Shown here one piece after another: positions 8,101-17,104 of a DNA stretch of 38,805 nucleotides (its first letter is position 1; each line of letters opens with the position of its first letter). The DNA is from Thermoanaerobaculia bacterium (GTDB lineage Bacteria; Acidobacteriota; Thermoanaerobaculia; Gp7-AA8). The stretch lies in contig JAENWF010000140.1 of NCBI GenBank assembly GCA_016650215.1, positions 1-38,805 of the forward strand, given 5' to 3'. The translations under genes were made by a program, and so were the position numbers. The notes under the pieces are model-generated. The model was not told the DNA's origin and searched no databases. It saw nothing but the letters and a program-made list of their open reading frames with translations.

Positions 8101-8106
8101 ATTGTA
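8101..8106 (-). promoter_or_regulatory. -10-like box for the aspartyl-protease-like gene
   Basis: On the minus strand TACAAT ends 13 bases before the ATG at 8087. No Shine-Dalgarno is apparent. I see no TGGC-N8-TTGC sigma-54 motif in this gap despite the sigma-54 activator next door. Confidence 0.4.
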
Positions 8107-8189
8107 CGGGGGATGCGCTGCGCATGTGACCGAATGGCGAAGATCAGCTACAACGCGTTGTCGATCTGTGACACGGAGTCATTCCTCGC

Positions 8190-11100
8190 TCATGCTCGGA
8201 ATGATTTGACGAGGATTCCGAGCTCGCGGATCTGGTATGCGAGAGCCTGGCGCGACATATTGAGTATCTCGGCGGCGCGATTCTGATTGCCTGAAGCCGC
8301 GTTCAGCGATTTCTCGATCAGATCACGCCGGAAGCGGGTGACCGCGTCCTGATACGAGCCGGCGACGGCACGCGCGGGAGTCGCGGCCCGCACCCGCTCA
8401 GGAAGGTGCTGCATTTCGATCTCGCGTACGTCGCCTGCGATCGCGTGTGCTGCGCGGATCGTGTTCTGCAGCTCGCGCACGTTTCCCGGCCAGCGATGGG
8501 CTCGTAGAAGCGTCTCGACTTCGGATGAAAAGGCGGAGGGGCCGCTTCGATGGCGGCTGCTTTCCCCGTCGACGAAGTGCCGCGCCAGCAACAGCACGTC
8601 GTTTCCCCGATCGCGAAGTGGAGGAAGCGCAATCTCGACGCCGCGGATCCGGTAGTAGAGATCCTCGCGGAAGCGCCCCTCCTCGACTGCAGTCTCGAGC
8701 TTGCGGTTGGTGGCGCTGACGACGCGCACGTCGGCGATGCGATTCGTCGTCTCGCCGACTCGACGAAAATCACCATCCTGGAGAAAACGGAGAAGCTTTG
8801 CCTGAGCGGTCAGCGGCATCTCTCCGATCTCGTCGAGGAAGATCGTGCCGCCTTCGCTCGACTCGATGAGCCCCGCGCGGTCGCGGTCCGCACCGGTAAA
8901 TGCGCCGCGGACGTGTCCGAACAGCTCGCTCTCGATGAGGTTTTCGGGTAGCGCGGCGCAGTTGATCGGAGTGAACGGCTTCTGCCGCCGCGCCGATGCG
9001 CGATGAATCGCACTGGCGACAAGCTCCTTGCCGGTGCCCGACTCGCCGAGAACACAAACGGCGACATCGCGCCGCGCGACGCGCTCGATCAGATCGAAGA
9101 CCGCGCGGATCGCCGGTGACTCGCCGACGATTCCGTGCGTTCCCTGCATGCGAGACGGCGTCTGCTCCGCCGGGTCGACGAGTCTGCGAAGGCGGTGATT
9201 CTCTGCGCGCGTACGGAAGAGGGCGAAGATCGCGCTGCGGGACTCCACGCTCCACGAGCCGGCACCTTCGATCATGAGAATCTCGCGATCGCTGCAGCGA
9301 ATCACATCGCCTTCATCACCCGCCGCGTCCAGTTCCGCCGGCGTGACTTCTGCGGGCCCGTCACTGGACCAGTGTCCCAGGCGATTGCGCGAGGCAAAGT
9401 ACCAGCGGATTGGACCGAATGCGTCGTGCGCGAATGGATACTCAGTGACGGCAGCAGCCCGAAGAATCTCGACATCCGTCCCGTCTCTCCTCGCCACCAC
9501 TGGAGTGTCGATCCGCAGTCTCGCGGCAAGTTGCGCGGCGAGCTCCTGACGTCCATGCGCGACCGCCGAGCGGTAGAGCGCGAGTTTGTTCGACGCCGAA
9601 GGGGAGAGTGGCGTCGGCCCGGCACGGCCACCCATCTCCCACTCCGACAGGTCACGATGAAACTCACTGGAAAGCGGCAGAGGCGATCCTCGTCTGCAAC
9701 TCAATAGGCGATGGCGGTCGTCGAGCTCACGATTTCCGCTGCGACCTTTCGAGCGCAGTGGATTCTGGCTGCCGCTCATCCAATCGACCTCGTCGGCGAT
9801 CAGCGCTGCCGCCTCGCGAATCTGCGCGATGAGTGAGGGGCGATCGAGAATCCTCAGCGCGATTCGGTGGGCCGAGGCGAACCGGCCGCGCGAGAACTCG
9901 AGATGCGCATCGAGAAGGTCCAGCTCGAAGGTGCGCGCCGCGTCGTCGGAGGCGTGATGATCGCGCAGGCGCTCGATCATGTGCGCCGCCGTCTCCCACC
10001 GCCCGCTGTCTGCCGCGAGATACGCGAGCGTGTAGAGGATGCCGGCCGCTCCGCGGTCACCCTGCGCTTCGTCGATTGCCGTCAGTGCCTCGATCGCGAG
10101 CGCACGTGTTTCCTCCCACCGGCCGGCCGAGAATGACGCAAAGATCCGGTCGAGCCATGCGTCGATCCGTTCGATCGTCGAGCGTGCCTGCACAACCGCA
10201 AGCGACGCGGCGTTAGCAGCAGACTCGCAGTCACCGGTGGCGAGCGCGGCGTACGTCTGCAGACGCAGGCCCAGGTAGTGATCGTTCGGAACGCTGTCGC
10301 TGGCGACAGATGAACCGCGATCGATCGCGAGGACCGCGAGCTCGTACGATTGCTGGATTCGCTCCTCGGGAGTCGAAGGAGCCGCGCCGGCAAACTCCAC
10401 CCGCGCGTCGTCGTACCGCTCATCGAGTCTCAGCAGCTCGCCTCTCAGCATGGCCGCGCGGAAGTCACGCACCGTCATCCGCCCGAGCCGCGCGAGAGCA
10501 GTCGCGTAGTCACCTTCACGGCGCTCGACGAGGGCCATGAGGAGCTCGACCTCGGTCCCCTCCAGCATCGGAGCGAGCTCGCGCGCATCGGCGTATCGCG
10601 CACTCTCGGCGAGCGCACGCGCAAGCACGAGTGCGAGTGGAGGCGTGAGACTCGCACGCGAAACGCGCGTCAAAGCTTCGACTGCTTCATCCGCCGATTC
10701 CCACTCGACGCGCTCGAGTAGCGCGAGACCCTGGGAGACCTCGCCGCACTCGATCAGAAGAAACGCTGCCTGCGATCCGGCAGATACCGAGGCTGCGGCA
10801 CTGCAGAGCGCCGGACGCGACGCGTGCGGAATGTGACGCGCGCAATGTTCGCGAATCTCCTCGGACGCGAAGAGCAGCTCGTCTCCCGACAGCGAGGTGA
10901 CACCCGGCACGACGAGAGACTCGAGCGGATGATCGAAGAGAAAATCGCGCAGGAACCCGCGAGCGAGGTCGACCGGTACTCTCTGTCCGAGCAGCGCGAG
11001 AGCCGCAACGTAGGAGCGACGCGGCTCGCCCAAAGCCGCGAACGCGCTCTTCTCGACTGGCAGCGACCCCGTCTGCAGAAAGCGGGCGTAGTCATCCGAT

Positions 11101-12116
11101 CGAACGAACGCATCGAGCCACGCGGGTGGATCTGATTGCGTCGCGAGACGATTCTGCAGAGATTCGACGGCAGCGAGTCGCGACGACACCGCGAAGTAAC
11201 GGCTGGACGGGAGCTGTGGCGCATCGCCGCCGAGCTCGAGCCAGGTTGCGGAGGTCAACGTGGCCGCTGACTCCAGGACTCGCTTCGACGCACCATCGAG
11301 CAGATCGCGATCTTTCGTGACGATGACATGCTTCCGGCCCGAGAGAAGAGTGGCGACGCACTCGGCCAGTTCAGACTCTGTGCGCGTCGAACCTGCAAGA
11401 GCGGGATCGAATGCAGCGAGTGCCCCGTAACGCTGGAGCGGCGCCGGCTCGATCACGACCACGCGCACCGAGGGATCGAGCGCCGCCATAAAGCTCAACG
11501 AGAGAACGCCGCGAGCGCCTGGCAACAGATGAACGCCACCTGCTTCGTGCCACAGCTCGCGCAATGCCTCCGCGCCGGGAGAGGCGACCTCCCCCGCCGC
11601 CGCGCCGCGCATTGACGTACGGTCAGCTCCGATGTCGCGCGACAGCCTCGCCTCGATCTCGCAGTAAAGCGTCTCCGCGCGCAACCACGGACGTCGCAAC
11701 GCATCGACCGCTGGAGCGTCGATCGCGGAAGCGAACCGCTGGAAAAGCGTCAGAAGCGGCGGCGACGATTCGGCATCGACACCGCGTGCCGCGATCCGCA
11801 CGAGCCGCGGGTCGATTCCTCGCTTCCGCATGATCATCCACTCGGCCGGATCGAGCTCCGCGTCCGCGATCCCCGCGAACTGGAGAAATGCCTGGTGCCC
11901 TGCAAACTGCGCCAGCAGCGAGAGCCGGTCGCGCGGTCCTAGCCCGCGCGCCGAGTCGAGCGCCGACAACTGCATCGAGATCTCCAGAGACGCGCCGGCG
12001 CACCACGGAAGCGATGCGTGGTGCAACGTCGCGGTCGTCGCCGCGTCCCAGGCGAAGCTCCGCAACGACACCACCGTCGCGTCCGACGTACGGCGTGAGG
12101 CACCTCGCATTGACAT
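8190..12116 (-). CDS. Giant sigma-54-dependent activator with TPR and degenerate NTPase front
   Basis: A 1308-residue regulator. The C-terminal third is a complete sigma-54 activator. Walker A GESGTGKE is at about residue 1024, GAFTGA (the sigma-54 contact loop) at 1071-1076, and Walker [10 protein letters not shown] near 1090. The arginine-finger region [10 protein letters not shown] and [10 protein letters not shown] follow. The Fis-type helix-turn-helix ([18 protein letters not shown]) is at the very end. Residues about 400-850 are alanine-rich helical hairpins of TPR type. Residues about 190-310 ([12 protein letters not shown], then [15 protein letters not shown]) look like a P-loop NTPase of STAND style that has lost the GK[ST] residues. 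No receiver, PAS or GAF sensor is obvious, so the TPR/NTPase-like part presumably senses the signal. It is divergent from the IMPase gene across GGGAAA-type repeats. Confidence 0.9.
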   Translation of the reverse strand: MSMRGASRRTSDATVVSLRSFAWDAATTATLHHASLPWCAGASLEISMQLSALDSARGLGPRDRLSLLAQFAGHQAFLQFAGIADAELDPAEWMIMRKRGIDPRLVRIAARGVDAESSPPLLTLFQRFASAIDAPAVDALRRPWLRAETLYCEIEARLSRDIGADRTSMRGAAAGEVASPGAEALRELWHEAGGVHLLPGARGVLSLSFMAALDPSVRVVVIEPAPLQRYGALAAFDPALAGSTRTESELAECVATLLSGRKHVIVTKDRDLLDGASKRVLESAATLTSATWLELGGDAPQLPSSRYFAVSSRLAAVESLQNRLATQSDPPAWLDAFVRSDDYARFLQTGSLPVEKSAFAALGEPRRSYVAALALLGQRVPVDLARGFLRDFLFDHPLESLVVPGVTSLSGDELLFASEEIREHCARHIPHASRPALCSAAASVSAGSQAAFLLIECGEVSQGLALLERVEWESADEAVEALTRVSRASLTPPLALVLARALAESARYADARELAPMLEGTEVELLMALVERREGDYATALARLGRMTVRDFRAAMLRGELLRLDERYDDARVEFAGAAPSTPEERIQQSYELAVLAIDRGSSVASDSVPNDHYLGLRLQTYAALATGDCESAANAASLAVVQARSTIERIDAWLDRIFASFSAGRWEETRALAIEALTAIDEAQGDRGAAGILYTLAYLAADSGRWETAAHMIERLRDHHASDDAARTFELDLLDAHLEFSRGRFASAHRIALRILDRPSLIAQIREAAALIADEVDWMSGSQNPLRSKGRSGNRELDDRHRLLSCRRGSPLPLSSEFHRDLSEWEMGGRAGPTPLSPSASNKLALYRSAVAHGRQELAAQLAARLRIDTPVVARRDGTDVEILRAAAVTEYPFAHDAFGPIRWYFASRNRLGHWSSDGPAEVTPAELDAAGDEGDVIRCSDREILMIEGAGSWSVESRSAIFALFRTRAENHRLRRLVDPAEQTPSRMQGTHGIVGESPAIRAVFDLIERVARRDVAVCVLGESGTGKELVASAIHRASARRQKPFTPINCAALPENLIESELFGHVRGAFTGADRDRAGLIESSEGGTIFLDEIGEMPLTAQAKLLRFLQDGDFRRVGETTNRIADVRVVSATNRKLETAVEEGRFREDLYYRIRGVEIALPPLRDRGNDVLLLARHFVDGESSRHRSGPSAFSSEVETLLRAHRWPGNVRELQNTIRAAHAIAGDVREIEMQHLPERVRAATPARAVAGSYQDAVTRFRRDLIEKSLNAASGNQNRAAEILNMSRQALAYQIRELGILVKSFRA

Positions 12117-12186
12117 GGGATTTCCCGGCTATGGTGAGTCTGAATGACTCCATTTCCCTACCGCCAATTTGGGAAACTCCTACAAT
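12117..12186. promoter_or_regulatory. Shared control region with TTTCCC/GGGAAA dyads
   Basis: GGGATTTCCC abuts the regulator start (12117-12126). TTTCCC-N12-GGGAAA spans 12153-12176. TACAAT at 12181-12186 is a good -10 for the IMPase gene, 10 bases before its ATG. Two more GGGAAA hexamers lie just inside the IMPase gene (12260 and 12271, 11 bases apart). The dyads could be the binding site of the regulator's Fis-type DNA-binding domain or of another factor. Confidence 0.45.
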
Positions 12187-12196
12187 AGCGCCGCCC

Positions 12197-13021
12197 ATGA
12201 ACGACATCGAGATCGCCACCGAAGCTGCCCGCCGCGGGGCCGCCATTCTCATGAAGTATTGGGAAACGCTGGGGAAAGACGACGCCGACTTGAAGTCGCG
12301 CAACGACTGGGTCTCCGCCGCCGATCGCGAGAGCGAGAAGGCGATCGTCGACTGCATCCATGAGCTCTCGGCGGGCGACTCCATCCTCGGCGAGGAGAGC
12401 GGCGCGACCGCTGGCTCGAGCGACCGAACGTGGGTCATCGATCCACTCGACGGCACCTCGAACTACCTCCAGCACTTTCCCTTCTGGTCCATCTCGATCG
12501 CGGTGCGAAAAAACAACGAGACGATTGCAGGACTCGTCTACGAGCCGCTGCGCGATCTCTTCTTCACCGCTGAGAAGGGATCGGGCGCATTTCGCAATGG
12601 CCGGCGCATCAGCGTCTCGAATCACGCGGCAGTCGAGGGATCGTTCCTTGCGACCGGATTCCCGTTTCGCGCCCAGGAGTACGTGGGCGTCTACACGGCG
12701 ATTTTTCAGGACGTGATCCGGATCGCGAAGGGAGTGCGGCGCGCGGGCTCGGCGGCGCTCGATCTCGCATACACGGCGGCGGGTGTGTTCGACGGATTCT
12801 TCGAGATACATCTCGCGCCGTGGGACGTAGCGGCCGGATCACTGCTGGTGACGGAGGCGGGAGGGATCGTCACCGATTTCTCGCGCGGCGACCGCTGGCT
12901 CGAGCGCGGCAACATCGTCGGCGCAACGCCGCGAGTTCACGACGAGCTGATGAAGCTGATCAACCGGCACGTCAGCGAAGAGCAGCTCGATCACCGGCGC
13001 AATTCGAGATCGAGTCTGTGA
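12197..13021 (+). CDS. suhB: Inositol-monophosphatase family phosphatase
   Basis: The protein has 274 residues from ATG 12197; the ORF track's 11888 start lies inside the opposite gene. IMPase metal sites are all present: GEESG, WVIDPLDGTSNY, and the late APWDVAAGSLLVTEAGG. The family dephosphorylates inositol-1-phosphate or related sugar and nucleotide phosphates with two or three Mg2+ ions. SuhB is the closest named relative. The true substrate here is uncertain. No Shine-Dalgarno precedes the ATG, but TACAAT lies 10 bases upstream. The stop overlaps the GTG start of the glycosylase gene (GTGA), which implies translational coupling. Confidence 0.9.
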   Translation: MNDIEIATEAARRGAAILMKYWETLGKDDADLKSRNDWVSAADRESEKAIVDCIHELSAGDSILGEESGATAGSSDRTWVIDPLDGTSNYLQHFPFWSISIAVRKNNETIAGLVYEPLRDLFFTAEKGSGAFRNGRRISVSNHAAVEGSFLATGFPFRAQEYVGVYTAIFQDVIRIAKGVRRAGSAALDLAYTAAGVFDGFFEIHLAPWDVAAGSLLVTEAGGIVTDFSRGDRWLERGNIVGATPRVHDELMKLINRHVSEEQLDHRRNSRSSL

Positions 13022-13635
13022 GTCCTGCGAAGCTTCCGCACGAGTTCTACCTGCAAGACACCGTGACGGTCGCGCACGCGCTCCTCGGCTGCGTGCTCTG
13101 GCGCAGGATCGGCCGCAAACTCCTCGCCGCCCGCATCGTCGAGAGCGAGGCGTACCTCGGGGCGAACGATTCCGCCAGCCACGCGCGTCGCGGTCTTCGC
13201 TCCGAGCGAAACGAGTCGATGTACCTCGAAGGGGGACACGCCTACGTCTACTTCACGTACGGAATGCACTGGTGCATGAATGTCGTGACGCAGGAGGCTG
13301 GAACCGCGGAAGCGGTGCTCGTTCGTGGCGCGCAGCCGCTGCGCGGAATCGAGTTGATGCGCGAGAACCGGCCGAAGGCGAAGCGCGATTTCGATCTGAT
13401 GAACGGGCCGGGAAAGATCTGTAAGGCGATGAGCATCGACCGCACGTTCGACGGCGAGTCGCTCGCAGGCAGCAGGCTCTATCTCACCGGGCGCGACAGC
13501 GAAGTGCCGGACGACTCGATCGGCGTGACTCCGCGAATCGGCATCGACGGAGCGGGCGACGCGAAGCTCTGGCCCCTGCGCTTCATCATTCGTGGGAACC
13601 GCTACGTGACGCCGAGCTCCCACAATGCCGCCTGA
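13018..13635 (+). CDS. 3-methyladenine DNA glycosylase (AAG/Mpg family)
   Basis: The 205-residue protein starts at GTG 13018, overlapping the previous stop by 4 bases; longer starts would run deep into the IMPase gene. ARIVESEAYLGANDSASHA carries the catalytic Glu that activates water. YVYFTYGMHWCMNVV matches the minor-groove intercalating-Tyr segment of human AAG. MNGPGKICKAMSI and the WPLRFIIRGN end are also family features. It excises alkylated purines, hypoxanthine and etheno-adducts in base-excision repair. Length is typical of bacterial members. Confidence 0.94.
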   Translation: MSPAKLPHEFYLQDTVTVAHALLGCVLWRRIGRKLLAARIVESEAYLGANDSASHARRGLRSERNESMYLEGGHAYVYFTYGMHWCMNVVTQEAGTAEAVLVRGAQPLRGIELMRENRPKAKRDFDLMNGPGKICKAMSIDRTFDGESLAGSRLYLTGRDSEVPDDSIGVTPRIGIDGAGDAKLWPLRFIIRGNRYVTPSSHNAA

Positions 13636-14224
13636 TCACTACCGCACTCTCGCGCAGACGGCTGAGTCGCGGCAGAAGATCGAACGGTCCGATTTTCGCG
13701 CCATCGCGTTTCATACGACGAGCGATGACGACTTTTTCGCGCATTTGCACGCGATCGAGAAACGTCACTTCGATGCCACACATCACTGCTGGGCCTTCCG
13801 CCTCTTCGCCGATGGCGAGACTCGCCAGCGCAGCTCCGACGCGGGTGAGCCGTCCGGCAGCGCCGGCAAGCCGATCCTTTCGGCAATCGAGAGCGCTGAC
13901 CTCTTCGACCTCGGCGTAGTCGTCGTGCGGTGGTACGGCGGCGTGAAACTCGGGACTGGCGGGCTCGCACGCGCGTATCGCGAGACCGCGAACGAGGCAT
14001 TGCGCGATGCACCGCTCCTCGATCGCTACCTCTATGACCGCTTCGTCGTCATCGTGCCTTTCGAAATGTTGAACGCGGCGTATCGCCTGATCGCGCCGCC
14101 CAACATACTTCTCACGGCTGAGGACTTTGGCGATGAGAATCGCTTCACGTTCGACGTACGGCGGTCGATCGCGGGCGCATTCGAGCGGACGCTCGCCGAG
14201 AAACGATTTCAATTCACGCGTTGA
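13625..14224 (+). CDS. yigZ: YigZ/IMPACT family protein
   Basis: The 199-residue protein overlaps the glycosylase gene by 11 bases. The N-terminal UPF0029 domain has SSDAGEPSGSAGKPIL and VVVRWYGGVKLGTGGLARAY, the family signatures. A ferredoxin-like C-terminal domain (DUF1949 type) follows. Bacterial YigZ resembles yeast Yih1 and mammalian IMPACT and may bind nucleic acid or ribosome-associated factors. The exact role is not established. It is the last gene of this three-gene unit and converges with the RDD gene after 6 bases. Confidence 0.92.
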   Translation: MPPDHYRTLAQTAESRQKIERSDFRAIAFHTTSDDDFFAHLHAIEKRHFDATHHCWAFRLFADGETRQRSSDAGEPSGSAGKPILSAIESADLFDLGVVVVRWYGGVKLGTGGLARAYRETANEALRDAPLLDRYLYDRFVVIVPFEMLNAAYRLIAPPNILLTAEDFGDENRFTFDVRRSIAGAFERTLAEKRFQFTR

Positions 14225-14230
14225 GCGTGA

Positions 14231-14632
14231 TCACTCCTTCGTGACGGTCGTTCTTGCGATTCTGTCGCCGGTGCGCGGCTTGCCGGCGAGCACAAGCGCC
14301 ACCTCGACCACATTCCATATCGGAACGATGAGCGGGATGTTGCGTACGACCGATCGGCCATAGCCGCAGTGCTCGCCTCGCGGCGTAAGCATGCGCAGGC
14401 CGAGGATCTGTTTGCCGAGTGAACGCCCGCGAAAGCCGTCGCGGATGAGGAGCGCAATTACGATGATGCCGAGGGCGACCCACCAGACGAGCTGGATCAC
14501 CTTCACTGAGCCGCCGATCCAGGCCATTGCGTAACTCACGAGCGAGGCGGGCAGAACGAGGACGATCGAGATCGACAAGGCGTCGACCAGGAAGGCTGCG
14601 ATCCTCAAAAGCGTGGTTTGTGACGTTTCCAT
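14231..14632 (-). CDS. RDD-family membrane protein
   Basis: A 133-residue integral membrane protein. The N-terminal LLRIAAFLVDAL and the central IRDGFRGRSLGKQILGL supply the Arg and Asp residues that name the RDD family. Three hydrophobic segments are visible: about 10-38, 45-62 and 100-118. Some RDD proteins exchange ions such as Na+ and H+, but most have no assigned role. It is divergent from the DUF4097 lipoprotein gene, with a 57-base gap. Confidence 0.85.
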   Translation of the reverse strand: METSQTTLLRIAAFLVDALSISIVLVLPASLVSYAMAWIGGSVKVIQLVWWVALGIIVIALLIRDGFRGRSLGKQILGLRMLTPRGEHCGYGRSVVRNIPLIVPIWNVVEVALVLAGKPRTGDRIARTTVTKE

Positions 14633-14689
14633 CTCTGGTGCTCTGAAACCTGGGGAGAAGGCTACCGTATCAGGTGAGTGGTGACGACC

Positions 14690-15514
14690 ATGAACCGGCT
14701 CAGACCTTGTGTTTATTTACTCGCTGCGACGCTGCTCTCCGCGTGCGCCGTGGGAGAAAAGCACGAGGTCACGGTCGAGCGCAACTGGCAGGCGGCCGGA
14801 ATCCGGACCGTGAAGGTGGACGGGGTCAACGGCAGCCTCTCGGTTCAGGCAGGACCGGGCGACAGAGTCGAGCTCGTCGCGCGCGTTAAATCGCGCGGAG
14901 TCTCCCCATCGAAGGACAAACCCAACTTCGGCTTTTTCGAGTCGATCGTCGAAGGTGACACGCTGCGCATCGCGCAGAAGAGGAGCCGGGTAACGGTTTC
15001 CATTCCGTTCTTCCGGTCGGACGAGCTCCAGATCGACTACGACCTGATGGTCCCTCCCTCCGCCGCGATCGACCTCAAGACAGTCAACGGGCGCATCGCG
15101 GCACGGGGAATCTCGGGCGAAGCAACGATGACGACCGTCAATGGAACGATCGACGCAGAGATCGGCGGCGAGCACGAAGTTTCCGCAAAGTCGGTCAACG
15201 GCCGCATCCGCGCGAAATTCGTCACCGGCTTCGCGGGTGCACGTCTCAAGACCGTGAATGGCGGAGTCGAGGCGATTCTTCCGCAATCGGCGTCATTCAC
15301 CTGCAATCTCTCGCAGGTCAACGGCGACTTCGAGGCCACATTCCCCCTCAGCATTCACTCGAATCCCGGCGGCCGGCGCGTCTCCGGCGAAGTCAACGGC
15401 GGCCGCTATCAACTTCAGATCACGACTGTGAACGGCGACGTCGAAGTGCAGCACATTCCGCCACCGCCACCGCCGCCGGCACCGCCGGCGTTGCCCCCCG
15501 CACCGACGAGCTGA
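14690..15514 (+). CDS. DUF4097-type lipoprotein with VNG repeat solenoid
   Basis: The 274-residue protein starts at ATG 14690 (GTG 14678 is possible). A lipobox LLSAC makes Cys19 the lipidation site. The body has at least eight repeats centred on V-N-G (DGVNGSLSV, KTVNGRIAA, TTVNGTIDA, KSVNGRIRA, KTVNGGVEA and others) about 18-30 residues apart, as expected for a beta-solenoid of the DUF4097 adhesin-like family. The C-terminus is a proline-rich tail (IPPPPPPPAPPALPPAP). It is probably anchored in the outer or inner membrane and faces the periplasm or surface. The ligand is unknown. Confidence 0.85.
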   Translation: MNRLRPCVYLLAATLLSACAVGEKHEVTVERNWQAAGIRTVKVDGVNGSLSVQAGPGDRVELVARVKSRGVSPSKDKPNFGFFESIVEGDTLRIAQKRSRVTVSIPFFRSDELQIDYDLMVPPSAAIDLKTVNGRIAARGISGEATMTTVNGTIDAEIGGEHEVSAKSVNGRIRAKFVTGFAGARLKTVNGGVEAILPQSASFTCNLSQVNGDFEATFPLSIHSNPGGRRVSGEVNGGRYQLQITTVNGDVEVQHIPPPPPPPAPPALPPAPTS

Positions 15515-15591
15515 GGGCGCGGTGGCGGACGGGCGACGGGTGGATCCTTCGCTTCGCTTCTAACGAACCTACTCGTGCGATCAGGGCGACA

Positions 15592-15790
15592 GAGGACGGA
15601 AAGCCGCCGGCTTGAGAGCCGGCGCCACATCGCTCGCGAATGCTGAATACCAGGCATGCCGGATGCGGCAGAACTCGAGCGCAGGGGACGAAAGACCGCC
15701 AGCTGAAGCCGGCGCCACGTCGCGTACGAATGATGCCATGAGCCGTGCTGGATGTGGCGCCGGCTCTCAAGCCGGCGGTCTTCCGTCCCC
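15592..15790. repeat. Family A palindromic element, copy 2 (one half plus one full)
   Basis: A half element (15592-15630, GAGGACGGAAAGCCGCCGGC) is followed by a full one (15684-15790) whose ends GGGGACGAAAGACCGCC and GGCGGTCTTCCGTCCCC are inverted. Read on the minus strand, the centre CCAGCACGGCTCATGGCATC matches the centres of copies 1 and 3, so the full element sits here in the opposite orientation. Confidence 0.85.
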
Positions 15791-15860
15791 TCCAGGTTCA
15801 TCAACTCTTCCATGGCGCCTCGCGCCACTCCCGAGCTCAGGATGACCGTGAAGAGATCCG

Positions 15861-15905
15861 GCCTCTGTGTGGCGGCGCCGCGGGTCGGCGGGCGCCACAC
15901 AGAAC
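15861..15905. repeat. Family C hairpin, copy 2
   Basis: CTCTGTGTGGCGGCGCCGCG pairs imperfectly with the following GGGCGCCACACAGA as a compact hairpin. It matches the outer arms of the 1901-2002 repeat. The same 20-bp tag CCGTCTTCGCGGCTCAGGAT follows at 15983-16002. Confidence 0.75.
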
Positions 15906-15966
15906 CGCCGCGTTTTGCTAGCTCAGCGGCGTCAAGAAATCGCAGAAGGCGCGACCGACCCGGTGC

Positions 15967-16010
15967 CACCCCCCATCCTTCGCCGTCTTCGCGGCTCAGG
16001 ATGGGGGGTG
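15967..16010 (-). terminator. Stem-loop after the 100-residue gene
   Basis: CACCCCCCATCC (15967-15978) and GGATGGGGGGTG (15999-16010) form a perfect 12-bp stem around the family C tag, starting 7 bases after the minus-strand stop. There is no T-run, so it may be a structural 3-prime end rather than a classical intrinsic terminator. Confidence 0.45.
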
Positions 16011-16017
16011 AAGACCC

Positions 16018-16320
16018 CTAGTTGACCAGTTCGCTGCCGCGCGAGTATCGCAACTCCTCCGAGGGCCAGCGCTCCTGTAGAACGCGCTCGAAGTGAGGAA
16101 GGACGATGATTTCGTAGCGGTCGCCGAAATCCGGATCGAGCTCGAGGATCGCCTTCTTGGCGCAGGCAACGAGCGATCGCGCTTCCCGGTGCGAGACGGT
16201 CCGGTCGCTGCTGATGAGGTTGATCGTCAGATCCACGATCATCCGGACACGACGAAACCGCTTGCGTTCGACAAACGCTGAGCGCACCTCGGAGAAGTTC
16301 TCGGTCTCGAATTTCGGCAT
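16018..16320 (-). CDS. Small hypothetical protein
   Basis: I do not recognise this 100-residue protein. I start it at ATG 16320 (MPKFETENFSEV), since the extra 14 residues of the longer ORF (from 16362) look unlike coding sequence. It is soluble, charged and mixed alpha/beta in character, with ...MIVDLTINLIS, a helix with KKAILELDPDFGDRYEI, and a short strand IIVLPHFE. No cysteine cluster, signal peptide or membrane segment is present. It follows the EcsC-like gene on the same strand by 68 bases and may share its transcript. Confidence 0.55.
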   Translation of the reverse strand: MPKFETENFSEVRSAFVERKRFRRVRMIVDLTINLISSDRTVSHREARSLVACAKKAILELDPDFGDRYEIIVLPHFERVLQERWPSEELRYSRGSELVN

Positions 16321-16388
16321 CGTGATGTCACTGGCCGGAAACGCCCGACCAGGGGCCTGCATTCCGGGTTTGCAGTTACATCTGATCG

Positions 16389-17027
16389 CTACGCGTGGTC
16401 GCGGTCGCCTTCGGCCCAGATCTCATCGGCGAGGATCGGATCGACACGCGACTCGTAGTAGCGGATCGCCGAACGCGACACCGCGTGGACGGCTGCATAG
16501 TTCAGGGCGCCGCCAGAAATGATCCCCACGAACGGGACTATCCGCGCAAAGCGCTCGCGTACAAACCGCGTTCCGATGCGCTCCGCCAACATGCCGCCTT
16601 CGGTGGCGGCTCCGAGGACCGTAGCAAGACCCTGCTTGCCGACACCGACGCCGCCGGAGAATGCCAGACACGACAGCGCTTCGGTGAAGCGTTCGCGCGA
16701 CGACGGCTCGTGACCGTAGATCGTCGCGATGCCGAGGATCATGCGGAACTGCTGGTACACGAGATACGCGAGATCGGCTCCGAGCGTACCGATCGCGAGC
16801 GGGCCGATCGCGGGGATTCCGGTCACCGCCCCGGCAGCAGCGCAACGGATTGCCGTCCGACGGGCGAGCGTGCGCGCGTGTTCGTTCGCCGCGAACTCAG
16901 GCGCGCCCAGCTTCAGCTTCGCGATCTCCGCGCGGAGCTTGTCCGTGTCGATCTCCTCGAAGAGTGCACGAAATACATCCTCGAGAATCGAGTCGGCGCG
17001 CCGCTTGAAGTTTCGTACGTTGATCAT
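16389..17027 (-). CDS. EcsC-family protein
   Basis: A 212-residue protein matching the EcsC-like family. An N-terminal helical part (about 1-50, with FEEIDTDKLRAEIAKL) leads to glycine-rich hydrophobic segments (AAAGAVTGIPAIGPLAIGTL, ALSCLAFSGGVGVGKQG and FVGIISGGALNYAAV) that probably associate with the membrane. EcsC is encoded with an ABC exporter in Bacillus, but no transporter is present here, so the role is unknown. TAGAAT on the minus strand (17049-17044) lies 16 bases before the ATG. Confidence 0.8.
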   Translation of the reverse strand: MINVRNFKRRADSILEDVFRALFEEIDTDKLRAEIAKLKLGAPEFAANEHARTLARRTAIRCAAAGAVTGIPAIGPLAIGTLGADLAYLVYQQFRMILGIATIYGHEPSSRERFTEALSCLAFSGGVGVGKQGLATVLGAATEGGMLAERIGTRFVRERFARIVPFVGIISGGALNYAAVHAVSRSAIRYYESRVDPILADEIWAEGDRDHA

Positions 17028-17043
17028 GACCTTGACCGGAACA

Positions 17044-17049
17044 ATTCTA
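17044..17049 (-). promoter_or_regulatory. -10-like box for the EcsC-family gene
   Basis: On the minus strand TAGAAT ends 16 bases before ATG 17027. Just upstream on the minus strand are two GAGCTC palindromes 5 bases apart (17052-17057 and 17063-17068), a possible operator. Confidence 0.35.
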
Positions 17050-17104
17050 CGGAGCTCGCCGTGAGCTCATCGCCCGCATGACGCGAATTTTGTGTGAACT
17101 GACG

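Larger units (their letters stand above)
15515..16017. other. 503-base gap made of repeats, no gene
   Basis: This gap lies between the convergent DUF4097 gene and the minus-strand 100-residue gene. It holds a partial family B motif (GGATCCTTCGCTTCGC near 15542), one and a half family A elements, a family C hairpin and a final stem-loop. The ORFs called here are formed by the palindromes and have no protein-like features. Confidence 0.8.

Noticed and set aside
8088-8189. Sigma-54 promoter target of the adjacent activator
   Set aside because: No TGGC-N8-TTGC motif on either strand; a sigma-70-like TACAAT fits better.
8179-8204. TCATTCC...GGAATGA dyad as a terminator
   Set aside because: Only a 7-bp stem with a 12-base loop overlapping the regulator's stop codon; too weak to call.
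14717-15286. 189-residue minus-strand ORF opposite the DUF4097 gene
   Set aside because: No motif; the plus strand has a lipobox and periodic VNG repeats.
15592-16010. Possible CRISPR array
   Set aside because: The repeats are inverted palindromic elements of three families with irregular spacing, not uniform direct repeats with unique spacers, and no cas gene is present.
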